Made by a program: the position numbers and the translations under genes
Origin: Clostridiales bacterium
GTDB lineage: Bacteria > Bacillota > Clostridia > Lachnospirales > Lachnospiraceae
Reading direction: 5' to 3'
Length of the DNA: 63,945 nucleotides
NCBI GenBank assembly: GCA_015655075.1
Contig: JAATFT010000030.1
Location: 1 to 63,945 of the forward strand
The notes under the pieces: generated by a model
What the model was told of the DNA's origin: nothing
The model's database searches: none
Seen by the model: only the letters and a program-made list of their open reading frames with translations
Shown here: one piece after another, positions 26,558-35,785 of the stretch
How positions within the stretch are numbered: position 1 is the stretch's first letter
How the letters are laid out: each line of letters opens with the position of its first letter

Positions 26558-28045
26558 TTATTCAAAATCATGCATAAGAAAGTATAACCTTTTATACTGT
26601 TCGAATTTTTTAGTGTAATATTCCTGTTTTTCTTGATTGGGGATATAAGTTTTATTTACTTTAACTGCTCGGTTAACGCCTTCTTCAAAACTCGGATACT
26701 TTCCTAATGCTGTTGCCGCCAAAATCATACACCCCAAAGTGCCTGATTCTTTGCTCATTAATGTATTCATTTTGATATGGAAAACATCTGCCCGTATCTG
26801 TAACGTTAATTCAGAAGAGGCTCCGCCACCTGTCACATTCATTTGCTCCGGCTTTAATTGATATGGAGCTAATAACTCATACGTCATCTTCATTTGAAAT
26901 GCCATACTTTCTTTAATCGCCAGATAAATTTCTTCCGGCTTTGTGTGAATCGTAAGACCCCAAATTAATCCCTTTGTATCATAGTTAACATCCGGTGTTC
27001 CAGATGAACCAAATTGAGGGAGTACAAGTAAATCCGTAGTAATATTTGACGAAATCTCATCCATATATTCAAAGAAGTTCTTTCCCTCTCTTTCACATTT
27101 CATTTGTATTCCATTAAAAATTGTATCCCGGCTCCAATTCATTAAAATTCCACAGGTTGTTATTTCCAGGCTGGTTAAATAAGTATTAGGAAATACATAG
27201 GGAACACATGTCAAATCATGTTCTATCATATATTGATTTTTAATTATCTCCGGCAACATTATGAAGATAAACTCACAGGTTCCATGTCCATCCTCGCCTT
27301 GTCCCGGATTGATAATTCCTCCGCCTAAAGCCGCACAGTTTTGGTCATGACCGCCCACAACTACGGTGGTATCCTTTGTTAAGTTTAACTCTTCTGCAAT
27401 TTCTTTTCTTATCTTCCCTATGATCGTTCCTGAAGGAGTAGGCTCCGACATTTTATCAACTGATATCCCTGCTAAGTTTAACAGCTTCGCAGACCACTCT
27501 TTTTTCTTAATATCAAATGCCATACTTCTTGAAGCTGATGAATAACTAACCTTTCTTTTTCCAGTTAAGATATATCCTATAAAATCTTCATAGAAAAATA
27601 TATATTCGGCTTTTTGAAATACATCCGAATTCTCATTCATCCAGATAAACTTGGGCAGAGAATACATTTCACTTGCCGGCAAACCGGTAATATTCATTAT
27701 TTCCTCTTTGCTAACCTGTTCTATCAACTTCTTTGTTTCTATCATTCCTCGTTTGTCACCGGTAACTGTCGAATTACATAAACTCTTTCCGTCGGCATCC
27801 AGGCAAACGATGGATTCACCTAAGGCCGCTATTGATAATGCCTCAATAATTTCGGGCGAATGAGAAGCAGCCTCCAGAATAGTTTGTTTTACATTATGCA
27901 ATACAATATCAGGATCGATTTCCCTATATCCGTCTTCTCCAAACTCTTTATAGGTTTTTCGTGCTTCACATAAAATATTTCCCTCTATATCATACACGAC
28001 CATTTTGCAGCCGCTTGTTCCAATATCTAATCCTGCAAAAGCCAT
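26558..28045 (-). CDS. FGGY-family carbohydrate kinase
   Basis: About 495-aa ATP-dependent sugar/polyol kinase of the xylulokinase/glycerol kinase superfamily. N-terminal phosphate-binding GLDIGTSGCKM, central VVGGHDQNCAALGGG and C-terminal VTGGGASSELTLQIRADVF, followed by GTLGCMILAATALG. Substrate specificity cannot be assigned by eye. The ATG at 28045 has AGAGGTGG at good distance. Located between the permease and aldolase genes; import, phosphorylation and cleavage are thus in transcription order. Confidence 0.9.
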   Translation of the reverse strand: MAFAGLDIGTSGCKMVVYDIEGNILCEARKTYKEFGEDGYREIDPDIVLHNVKQTILEAASHSPEIIEALSIAALGESIVCLDADGKSLCNSTVTGDKRGMIETKKLIEQVSKEEIMNITGLPASEMYSLPKFIWMNENSDVFQKAEYIFFYEDFIGYILTGKRKVSYSSASRSMAFDIKKKEWSAKLLNLAGISVDKMSEPTPSGTIIGKIRKEIAEELNLTKDTTVVVGGHDQNCAALGGGIINPGQGEDGHGTCEFIFIMLPEIIKNQYMIEHDLTCVPYVFPNTYLTSLEITTCGILMNWSRDTIFNGIQMKCEREGKNFFEYMDEISSNITTDLLVLPQFGSSGTPDVNYDTKGLIWGLTIHTKPEEIYLAIKESMAFQMKMTYELLAPYQLKPEQMNVTGGGASSELTLQIRADVFHIKMNTLMSKESGTLGCMILAATALGKYPSFEEGVNRAVKVNKTYIPNQEKQEYYTKKFEQYKRLYFLMHDFE

Positions 28046-28077
28046 ACGTTTCCACCTCTTTTTTTTTAGCAATACTA

Positions 28078-29058
28078 TTAGCCTTTTAATAATCTGCGTT
28101 TTTTAATAATATCTACATATACCGCAATCAATACAATAATACCTTTTACAATTAACTGCCAAAATGAATTGATATTTAAAAGATTTAAACCATTACTAAT
28201 AACTCCAATAATCATGGTACCAATAACAACGCCGCCGATTTTACCTGTACCGCCTGTCATACTTACACCACCAAGTACACACGATGCAATCGCATCCATC
28301 TCAGCTCCTGAGGAAACTGATGGTTGTCCTGAATACATACGCGCAGCTAAAACAACACCTGCAAAGCCGGATAAAAATCCCGAAATTGTATAAACGGAAA
28401 TTTCAATCTTATGAGTTGAAATTCCTGAAAATTTTGCTGCCTCACGGTTTCCACCCAGTGCATAAATGTAAGTACCAAATTTGGTTTTTGAAAGTATGAT
28501 CGATGCCATGAGGATAAACACTGCCAAATATATAACCGGTAAAGGAATCGAACCTAAGTATCCTGTCCCAATGATAGCAAATGCATCCTCCTTACACCTG
28601 ATCGGCAACCCCTTACTATAAATGTAAGCCGCACCACGTACGACATTCATTGTTGACATCGTTACAATAAAAGGCGCCATACCTGTTTTTGCAATTACCA
28701 ATCCATTCACAAACCCGACAGCCGTACCAAATAACATACCAATAACAATTGCCGCCGGAATTGGAACTCCATTATTAATCAAACCAACACATAATGTTCC
28801 GGAAAATGCTACAACAGCTCCTACTGAAAGATCGATTCCTCCCAGGATAATAACAAATGCCATTCCCAATGCAATGACTGCATTCGTTGAAATCTGCCTT
28901 CCGACGCTTAATACATTATCTGTTGTCAAAAATACCGGTGACATAATCGAAACTATTGTACCTATGATAACAAAAGCTCCTAATATGCCCAGATTTTCAG
29001 TAAAAAATTTAATCGCTATATTGGTTTCCTTTTTCGTTGTTTGATTTTTTGTTTGCAT
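28078..29058 (-). CDS. RbsC-family sugar ABC permease
   Basis: 326-aa multi-helix permease of the ribose/xylose/galactose class. TNAVIALGMAFVIILGGIDLSVGA and GFVNGLVIAKTGMAPFIVT are RbsC signatures, with YALGGNREAAKFSGI and CVLGGVSMTGGTG near the end. It would function as a dimer with the RbsA-like ATPase located 3 bp upstream. Confidence 0.93.
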   Translation of the reverse strand: MQTKNQTTKKETNIAIKFFTENLGILGAFVIIGTIVSIMSPVFLTTDNVLSVGRQISTNAVIALGMAFVIILGGIDLSVGAVVAFSGTLCVGLINNGVPIPAAIVIGMLFGTAVGFVNGLVIAKTGMAPFIVTMSTMNVVRGAAYIYSKGLPIRCKEDAFAIIGTGYLGSIPLPVIYLAVFILMASIILSKTKFGTYIYALGGNREAAKFSGISTHKIEISVYTISGFLSGFAGVVLAARMYSGQPSVSSGAEMDAIASCVLGGVSMTGGTGKIGGVVIGTMIIGVISNGLNLLNINSFWQLIVKGIIVLIAVYVDIIKKRRLLKG

Positions 29059-29061
29059 TAA

Positions 29062-30555
29062 TTATTCCCCTCCAGTTGCATAATACATAATCCGTTCTTG
29101 TAAAAATTCATCCCTGCTTAATTCTCCTGAAATTTTTCCTTGAGCAACAACATAAATCCTATCACACATATTAATAATTTCAGGCAATTCCGAAGATATC
29201 ACAATAACCGCCATACCTTTTTCTGCCAAATCGTCAATAATGGAATATATCTCCGCTTTTGCTCCTACGTCTACACCTCTTGTAGGTTCATCCAAGATTA
29301 AAACCTTTGGATCTGTTGCCAGCCACTTCGCCAATACTACTTTTTGCTGATTACCCCCTGACAGATTATGTGTCAGCTGCTCAATCGCAGGAGTCTTAAT
29401 TGAAAATGCATTGATATATTTATTTATAATTTCATTTCTGACATGCTTATTTTCTATAATTCCCTTTTTATATTTATCCTGTATTGTTAGCGTAATATTA
29501 AAGGCAACCGAATTTTTTAAAATCAGACCTTCCTTTTTCCGGTCCTCTGGTATTAGTGCAATACCATGGTCAATTGCATCTTTGACATTTTTTAAATGAA
29601 GTAGTTTTCCATCAAGATATATTTCACCGGATCCTAATTTATCAACTCCGAAAACAGCTTTCATAATCTCGCTTCTGCCGGCTCCCACAAGCCCCGCAAA
29701 TCCTATGATTTCGCCTTTTCTTATATGAAATGAAACATTCTTAAATGTTCCTTTTTTATTCAAATTTCTAACTTCAAAAGCAATATCTCCAATGGAATGT
29801 TTTGTCCTAGTATAATATTCAGTTAATTCACGTCCGACCATCAGCCCAATTAATTCGTTCACTGTTGTTTCTGACGTTACTTTTGTATCAATATATTTTC
29901 CGTCACGCATTACAGTAATGCGATCGGTAATTGCAACTAACTCATTTAGTTTATGAGAAATATATACAATACTTACACCTTGTTTTTTCAATTTCCTTAT
30001 TATTTCAAATAGATGTTCAACTTCTCTTTCAGCTAATGATGATGTTGGTTCATCCATAATAATTATTTTAGAATTGAACGATACCGCTTTAATAATTTCA
30101 ACCATCTGCTGCTGCGCAATTGTTAAATAAAAGACTTCCCTGGTGACATCTATATCCAGACCTAATGAAACCACCATCTTTTTTGCTTCCTCATTCATTT
30201 TTTTACAGTCTTTCAAACCAATTTTATTAACAGGTTCTCTTCCAAGAAAAATATTTTCTGCTACACTAATATGCGGTACCAAAACAATTTCTTGATGAAT
30301 TATGCTAATTCCTTTCTCCTGCGCATCTTTAACACCATCAATTTTTATTTCATTTCCATTTATTCTGATCTGACCGGAATCCGCTCTATAAATTCCGCCA
30401 AGCACTTTAATCAAAGTAGATTTGCCTGCACCATTTTCACCTAAAAGTGCATGAACTTCACCTTCTCTGAGAGAGAATTGAACATCCTTAAGCGCATATA
30501 CACCTGCAAATTGTTTTTCTATTCCTTTCATCTCTAATACGATTTTATTGTCCAC
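29062..30555 (-). CDS. RbsA-family sugar ABC ATPase (tandem nucleotide-binding domains)
   Basis: 497-aa double ATPase. The first domain has GENGAGKSTLIKVLGG and IIMDEPTSSLAE; the second has a degenerate P-loop GLVGAGRSEIMKAVFG but an intact signature NLSGGNQQKVVLAKWL and LILDEPTRGVDVGA, as in RbsA/MglA/XylG. Single ATPase for a homodimeric permease. Second gene of the operon. Confidence 0.94.
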   Translation of the reverse strand: MDNKIVLEMKGIEKQFAGVYALKDVQFSLREGEVHALLGENGAGKSTLIKVLGGIYRADSGQIRINGNEIKIDGVKDAQEKGISIIHQEIVLVPHISVAENIFLGREPVNKIGLKDCKKMNEEAKKMVVSLGLDIDVTREVFYLTIAQQQMVEIIKAVSFNSKIIIMDEPTSSLAEREVEHLFEIIRKLKKQGVSIVYISHKLNELVAITDRITVMRDGKYIDTKVTSETTVNELIGLMVGRELTEYYTRTKHSIGDIAFEVRNLNKKGTFKNVSFHIRKGEIIGFAGLVGAGRSEIMKAVFGVDKLGSGEIYLDGKLLHLKNVKDAIDHGIALIPEDRKKEGLILKNSVAFNITLTIQDKYKKGIIENKHVRNEIINKYINAFSIKTPAIEQLTHNLSGGNQQKVVLAKWLATDPKVLILDEPTRGVDVGAKAEIYSIIDDLAEKGMAVIVISSELPEIINMCDRIYVVAQGKISGELSRDEFLQERIMYYATGGE

Positions 30556-30650
30556 AGCTTCCTCCGCTTATTTTACATAGGATGGAGGGATTCTGAAAAA
30601 CCGGTACCTCCATCCTATCTTTTAGTCAGTAGTAATCTTACCTAATCATA

Positions 30651-31691
30651 TTATTGCCATCCGTCAACGCCGTACTCATCTACATTACTTGCATCAATTT
30701 TGAATGTATCAACTGCAATTGATTTTTCGATGGTTTCACCATTTAGTACTTTAAGTATATTTTCATAACTTGTTTTAGCTAAACCTACCGGTGATTGCGC
30801 TGCTGTAACAGCAAGAGTTTCGTCCTTTAATGCTGCCTTACCATCAGGTGAACCGTCAACACCGTAGATTTTAATATCACCTAATTTGTCAGCTGCTTTT
30901 AATGCTGCGATAACACCAAGCGCTGTCGGATCATTAATACCATAGAAAGCTTGGACATCTGGGTTTGCTTGAATTATATTTTCAGCGATTGGCATCGCTT
31001 TTTCAAGCGAGGCTTGAGCATCCTGTTTTGCTACAATCTCAAATTTGTCTGTCATCCCAGCTTCTTCCAGTGCTGCCACAAAGCCCTCATAACGGTCTAC
31101 ACAAGCCACCATGGTAGGAGAGTCAATAATTGCAATTTTTGCTCCGTCCGGGAAATCCGCAATGATTGCTTCTCCAATAATATGACCTGCATTGAAGTTG
31201 TCTGATGCAACATTTGCTGCCACTAAATCGGTATCTGTAACAGGGTTATCAATAGCAATAACCGGAATATTTTTTGAAGCTGCAGTTTCAAGAACTGATT
31301 TTACACCATCAGAATCAACTGGCAGTAAAAAAATACCATCAACGCCTTGTGTAATTGCATCTTCTACTTGTGAAATTTGTTTTGCCTGATCATATTGTGG
31401 ATCATAAATGATTAATTCATCCCCGTTTTCATCACAAAGTGTTTGAAGTGCATCACCAATTGTCGTCATAAATGGATTGTTTAATGTAGAGGTACAATAA
31501 GCAAATTTACGTTCACTCTCAGTTGCTGCAGGCGTTACATCGTCATTTGCAACTGCTTCATCTGTCGATTCTTCTGTACTTGTATTCTCATTTACTACAT
31601 CTTTCTTTTTGCACCCCATGAATGCAGATACTGCAAGAACTACTACAAGTCCCAAAGTAACGAGCTTCCTCATTTCATTTCTTCTTTTCAT
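30651..31691 (-). CDS. RbsB-family sugar-binding lipoprotein
   Basis: 346-aa extracellular binding protein. Signal peptide with lipobox AFMGC, acidic linker, then FAYCTSTLNNPFMTTIGDAL and GIFLLPVDSDGVKSVLETA, typical of periplasmic-binding-protein family 4. AGGAGG lies 8 nt before the first ATG (31691), so the longer N-terminus MKRRNEMRK is supported. First gene of an eight-gene operon; its ligand defines the pathway and is unknown (pentose, polyol or short ketose are all possible). Confidence 0.92.
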   Translation of the reverse strand: MKRRNEMRKLVTLGLVVVLAVSAFMGCKKKDVVNENTSTEESTDEAVANDDVTPAATESERKFAYCTSTLNNPFMTTIGDALQTLCDENGDELIIYDPQYDQAKQISQVEDAITQGVDGIFLLPVDSDGVKSVLETAASKNIPVIAIDNPVTDTDLVAANVASDNFNAGHIIGEAIIADFPDGAKIAIIDSPTMVACVDRYEGFVAALEEAGMTDKFEIVAKQDAQASLEKAMPIAENIIQANPDVQAFYGINDPTALGVIAALKAADKLGDIKIYGVDGSPDGKAALKDETLAVTAAQSPVGLAKTSYENILKVLNGETIEKSIAVDTFKIDASNVDEYGVDGWQ

Positions 31692-31743
31692 ACTACGTTC
31701 CTCCTAATACATTATAGTTTGTTTTTAGCACTGATACCTTCTC

Positions 31744-31869
31744 TTCGAAATACGTCTTTGTTTTCTTACATTTATTAACTTAATTGGACTTATTATGCAT
31801 AAATGTTCACTTATGTTGTATTTCGTTTCGAATTATTATCATATTATAACATTTTTCAACTTTTATCAA
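31744..31869 (-). promoter_or_regulatory. Predicted promoter and operator of the sugar/polyol operon
   Basis: On the minus strand TTGATA (31869-31864) and TATAAT (31848-31843) form a promoter with a short 15-bp spacer. Just downstream lies gtatttcgtttcgaa (31818-31832), and an inverted copy of its core, ttcgaaatac, lies at 31744-31753. These paired boxes around the start point are good candidates for the operator of the DeoR-family regulator encoded at the operon end. Confidence 0.4.
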
Positions 31870-31953
31870 TATATATTATGCACATAGAAATTCATTATTT
31901 TTGTGCAATATGATACATAAGCAGATATAAAAAAAGAAATGCTCGCGATTATC

Positions 31954-32000
31954 AAAAAAAGATAATGACATTTCATAAGAAATGTCATTATCTTTTTTGC
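31954..32000. terminator. Strong bidirectional terminator-like hairpin
   Basis: gataatgacattt / aaatgtcattatc is a perfect 13-bp stem with a short loop, flanked by seven A on the left and six T on the right, so it can end transcription from either side. It insulates the sugar operon promoter from the decayed glpP region. Confidence 0.8.
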
Positions 32001-32118
32001 TATATAACCATAATCCCCAAAAATCTTTGAAGCTAATATGTGTATCATTTTCATATTGAAAAAGCGTTCGGTAATTGAACTTTATTTTATCACATTTTTG
32101 ATAATCTTCAAGAATTAT

Positions 32119-32350
32119 TTACATAAACCACATAAACCATACTGCCTGATTCGTGGTAGATATTGATATTGCTCCCGCAGATAACGCTGCCAGAACATCT
32201 TCCTTATCTGCAATCAGTCCTCCAACTATGATTGGAACATCGATCAGATCCCGAATCCTCTTAATTACCTTTGGCATAACTCCGGGAAGGATCTCGACAT
32301 AATCCGGTTTAACCGCTTCACTCTGTTTTTTGATATTCTGGCGGGCGATT
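32119..32350 (-). pseudogene. C-terminal fragment of glycerol-3-phosphate-responsive antiterminator (GlpP)
   Basis: Reading on the minus strand gives KPDYVEILPGVMPKVIKRI, VPIIVGGLIADKEDV and ALSAGAISISTTNQAVW, the conserved last third of GlpP, ending at a normal stop at 32119. The upstream two thirds are gone and the sequence changes abruptly at about 32350 to an esterase fragment on the other strand. No glpF/glpK/glpD genes are nearby. Confidence 0.85.
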
Positions 32351-32698
32351 TCAATATATGCAGTCTACAGACAGGTCTGCTTCGGATATGCGGTCAGCGT
32401 ATCCGGTTCTTTCTGGTATCCGGGTTTTATTCTTTTCATGCAAAACAATGTACCGCAAAACCCCGATATCCGCATACTGCTGCTTTCAGGATGCATGGAA
32501 GGTGCCGGCGATCCTCCGCCCCTGCATCATTCAGTTAAATGTCTGAAACAGGCGCACCTTATATTAAAAAAGCAATTATCTCCTCAAAACACATCCCTTA
32601 TCTGGGACGACGGCGACCACGCGGATCACCTCCATCTGCGTTTTAAAAGGGCACTGCAATGGCTATTTGAAGACAATATTTCACCTTATCATCTGTAA
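32350..32698 (+). pseudogene. C-terminal fragment of an esterase-family alpha/beta hydrolase
   Basis: The frame reads AVSVSGSFWYPGFILFMQ, then ILLLSGCMEGAGDPPPLHHS and TSLIWDDGDHADHLHLRFKR, resembling the C-terminal half of Fes/YbbA-type esterases, where the aspartate and the histidine of the catalytic triad lie. The N-terminal half with the nucleophile serine is missing and the frame starts inside the junction with the glpP remnant, so it is a relic. Confidence 0.6.
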
Positions 32699-32894
32699 AT
32701 GGGGTTGGGAAATTACGTCCGTTTAACAGCTATGGCTATTTAAATAAATTCAGGCTAAGTATGGGGAAGAAGCCACTTTTACTTACCTGCGGTTTCTTCC
32801 CCGCTTAGCCCAAGCCGTCTATATTATAATATTTTTCTTCAGAAGCTGTCAAAGCCGCTAATTTTAAAAACAGCAACACGAACTTTCCTTTTCT

Positions 32895-33368
32895 CTAACT
32901 CTTATTTTTCGCAGACCGGTAAGCAAGAAATTTTTTCATAATTTCCGGATTGTCATTCAGAAAATCAATTAAATCATGAATACCTATTAATATTTCATTA
33001 CTGATTGTGTGCTCCATCTTTTCCGTACCTTCCAGCAGGCCGTCTTTTATTCCTAAAACAGTCAGAAACCGCTCAATTAAATTATGCCTGTTAAGTAATG
33101 CCTTCCCTAATTCAGTGCCGTTTGGTTCAAGCATGATAACCCCATATTTTTCATATTTTATTAAATTCATATCAGCCAGTTTCTGGATCATTTTTGTAAC
33201 GGACGGCGGTTGTACATTTAAAGCGGCAGCAAGGTCATTAACCCTGGTAAAGCCGTTTTCTCCCGAAAGCCTGAATATCATTTCCATATAATCTTCTGCC
33301 GATGCAGATAAAAGCTCCCGATCCTTTCTCATATATTCTCGGAAAGTAAAAAATTCATGTTCCGGCAT
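32895..33368 (-). CDS. DtxR/MntR-family metal-dependent regulator
   Basis: 157-aa protein. Winged helix with SAEDYMEMIFRLSGENGFTRVNDLAAAL and NVQPPSVTKMIQKLADMNLI, then a dimerisation domain with HNLIERFLTVLGI and EGTEKMEHTISNE, where E and H residues bind Mn/Fe. The C-terminal SH3-like domain is absent, as in MntR. No manganese or iron transporter gene is adjacent, so it may control distant targets. The start is only weakly supported (GAGG 6 nt before the ATG). Confidence 0.87.
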   Translation of the reverse strand: MPEHEFFTFREYMRKDRELLSASAEDYMEMIFRLSGENGFTRVNDLAAALNVQPPSVTKMIQKLADMNLIKYEKYGVIMLEPNGTELGKALLNRHNLIERFLTVLGIKDGLLEGTEKMEHTISNEILIGIHDLIDFLNDNPEIMKKFLAYRSAKNKS

Positions 33369-33436
33369 TTTAAGCCTCGGTTGACATCTTTTATTATATG
33401 ATTATTCCGGTTATAGAACGGATATGCCTTTTTCCT

Positions 33437-33600
33437 GGAGCGTGTTTGAAAAATGCTTGTGCCGGGCTGGAGGCTCCACTTTGCGGGAGGTAAGGAGCTA
33501 TTTGGGGAGCGTAGTGGGGGCTACGTTTCCAAAATTGTGACGCAGCATACCGTAAAGTAGGACGGTCAAAACGGTGCAATGATTTTTCAACCACGCTCTA
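33437..33600. repeat. Palindromic element family 1, copy between MntR-like and AlkC-like genes
   Basis: 164 bp. Left end ggagcgtgtttgaaaaatgc, right end gatttttcaaccacgctcta; interior ggctccactttgcgggag and cgtaaagtaggacggtc, centre gcgtagtgggggctacg. Same orientation as 14292-14455. The rest of the gap 33369-33722 has no gene. Confidence 0.85.
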
Positions 33601-33722
33601 ATATCCTTTCCGCCCGCTCAAACTGGCAGCTGCCAAAACGGTATAGCTTAAATTTAACGGCTATTTAAGATAAGATAGTCCTCCTTCCGTATATCCGTCT
33701 GTTACGCGCTTAAATTTAATAG

Positions 33723-34820
33723 CTATGCATTTAAGATAAGAGTTGTACCCGCCGCTTCCTGTCCGTTAATTAAAAGTACAATCCTGTGTTTTCCGGGATA
33801 ATGGCGTCTAATGGTCAGATCTTCCCAGCTGTGAGATCTGGTTCCCTTTATTCGCGTTCCTCCCTTCACGGTTTTATCTGTAAGCAAAAATAATTTCCGA
33901 GACATACTCCCGTTCGCTTTTACAAAGTCAATTCCATATTCAATACGAAAGTGTACCGATGTCCCCTCGCAGAATTCAATCTCATATTTCAGATCACAAG
34001 TCTCCCCTATCCTTAAAACGGAGGGCTCCGCCTGTAAGTGTGCATACTTTACCAGTTCCGCCGCATTTTCCGGATATCCGAATAAACCCAGGGCTTTAGG
34101 TTCTGCCCTGCGGATTAAAGTTCGCAGACCCTGCCGGAGTATCCAGTCCGTATGGGGATGAACGCCCTTCCACCGGTAAGCCGTTTCCAAAACAATTTCA
34201 GGATTATCCTTCGCAATGTCATTGAGGTTATTGGCAACGCTTTTGCGTACATAAAGGGAAGAGTCTTCTTTTAACTGTTCCAAAATTCCAATAACCGGCC
34301 CAGGATCGGTTTTAAACATAGGCAGACTGATACCCCAGGGTAAACGTGGACGGCAGCCTTCACTTGCAAGTCTTCTGACATGTTCACTTCCATGCCTGGA
34401 CCAGGCAGCCATTTGTTTCATTCCCCTATCAGTATCTTTTATTAAAAAAGGCCTTATTGCAAATTCCGAAGAGGAATTCCTGGTAAACCGTTCCAGGGCT
34501 TCCATGGATAGCTCCCAGTGTTTCTCTGCCTGTCCATATACTTCCACAAAATCCGGCAGAATCAGATAGGGAAAACCGTAACAGGATTCTTCTATGGCAA
34601 ATAATATCCTTACGGCTTCTTCATAGTCGGCAGGCAGATATTTCCCCAATGTTTCACTGATTTTTCTCATACGTTTCTTTAATTCCAGTTCCCCCCAGTT
34701 TCCATCCATTGTATCCGTAATAAAATTATCTACGGAAAATGGTTTATGCACGGCTAGGATCCGTTTGCCAAAATCAAATAAAAAAGCTTCATTATATATA
34801 TCCTTTAAAAGTTCAGACAT
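33723..34820 (-). CDS. DNA alkylation repair protein, AlkC-like HEAT-repeat glycosylase
   Basis: 365-aa protein. HEAT-like repeats are visible (MKQMAAWSRHGSEHVRRLAS, GILEQLKEDSSLYVRKSVAN, RWKGVHPHTDWILRQGLRTL), followed from about residue 270 by a beta-rich extension as in AlkC enzymes with a C-terminal Ig-like domain. AlkC excises 3-methyladenine-type lesions. GGAGGAG precedes the ATG at 34820. It stands alone between two palindromic elements. Family assignment is from pattern recognition; AlkD-like is the alternative. Confidence 0.78.
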   Translation of the reverse strand: MSELLKDIYNEAFLFDFGKRILAVHKPFSVDNFITDTMDGNWGELELKKRMRKISETLGKYLPADYEEAVRILFAIEESCYGFPYLILPDFVEVYGQAEKHWELSMEALERFTRNSSSEFAIRPFLIKDTDRGMKQMAAWSRHGSEHVRRLASEGCRPRLPWGISLPMFKTDPGPVIGILEQLKEDSSLYVRKSVANNLNDIAKDNPEIVLETAYRWKGVHPHTDWILRQGLRTLIRRAEPKALGLFGYPENAAELVKYAHLQAEPSVLRIGETCDLKYEIEFCEGTSVHFRIEYGIDFVKANGSMSRKLFLLTDKTVKGGTRIKGTRSHSWEDLTIRRHYPGKHRIVLLINGQEAAGTTLILNA

Positions 34821-34924
34821 AATTTTCTCCTCCGCTTCCATCCCTCATCGGTTAATTCAACACCCCTTTTCTTTCATTTTAACATGAAAGCCGGAGTAAA
34901 AAAATATGTTTTGTGCAATATTTG

Positions 34925-35110
34925 TTTTTCAAACACGCTCTGGTGTGATGACAAGTTGATACTTGGACTAATGGCGTAGAATGGATTTCCATTCTGCAAG
35001 GCGAAGGAATGAGGCATAGCGGTGGCTACGTCGATTGACGACAACGAAGCAGATGGAAATTTAGGCAAGCCATTAGACAAGATATCAACTTGCCAGTGCA
35101 TTGGTGTGCT
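34925..35110. repeat. Composite palindromic element (family 3 next to a family-1 end)
   Basis: It starts with a family-1 terminus (gtttttcaaacacgctctgg, 34922-34941) and continues as a different palindrome: gacaagttgatacttggact then aatggc on the left, and gccattag with acaagatatcaacttgcc on the right. The centre contains aatggatttccatt and gtggctacgtcgattgacg. Total about 185 bp; the 34821-35242 gap has no gene. Confidence 0.7.
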
Positions 35111-35242
35111 AAATTTGTAATATACTTTATGTTGAGAAGTTTAAAAAAGATTACTTACTGTATTCATAAAGTAATAACACAATAAAAACAACGATGAAAC
35201 CTTTCAAAAATATATTGACTTTATTTTTAACAATTACGGTTA

Positions 35243-35557
35243 CTAATCCTCCTGCATAGAGCAAAAATGTTTCATAAAATCTATCACTTCTATAAGACTG
35301 TTAAATTGATAGCAGGGATTAGAAGATTCCAAAACTATCTTTTTTGAGATAGGAATACCCCGTCTTCTTACCGGCATATCCCTTATGTCATCTTCAATCA
35401 AACAGGAACAAATTTTTGCTTTATTTGCGGCATCAATTCCAACCATGGAATCCTCCAATACAATTGCCTGTTGGGGATTAACCCCACATTTTATACAGGC
35501 CTGTACCTGACCATGAATCAAGCGATCATCTACTCGCATTAAATTAATTTTTCCCAT
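35243..35557 (-). pseudogene. Rearranged mannose-family PTS IIB remnant
   Basis: It begins like a complete IIB (MGKINLMRVDDRLIHGQVQ, including the phosphorylated histidine of RLIHGQV), but after about 50 residues (VLEDSMVGIDAANKAK) the sequence no longer resembles IIB and the protein ends at 104 residues instead of about 160. An internal deletion or fusion is likely. It keeps a good ribosome site, so a short product could still be made. Part of a decayed PTS operon. Confidence 0.7.
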
Positions 35558-35577
35558 AGTTTCATCTCCTGTCATAT

Positions 35578-35770
35578 TAGTGTCCCAGTAGGAAGCTCCT
35601 ATTAATAATTCTGATCCCTTCGATACTGCTGTCCCTTACACTTTCCAAAATCTCTGCCATGTTGTCTTCTGTCTTATATAACTGACATATTTCAATCAAC
35701 ATAGGTAAATTCAAGCCGGTGAATATACTAATATCTCCTTTCGCCATTAAAAGCTCTGTCTGCCATGTTT
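35578..35770 (-). pseudogene. C-terminal fragment of mannose-family PTS IIA
   Basis: The frame ending at 35578 reads ELLMAKGDISIFTGLNLPML, then EICQLYKTEDNMAEILESV, the last third of a IIA-Man domain. Its N-terminal part with the active-site histidine is missing and there is no start. Located between the IID and IIB remnants. Confidence 0.7.
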
Positions 35771-35785
35771 ATTTCCTCCTATATC

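Noticed and set aside
34874..35101. 75-codon frame inside the 34.9-kb palindrome
   Set aside because: It lies entirely in the palindromic element and lacks protein similarity or ribosome site.
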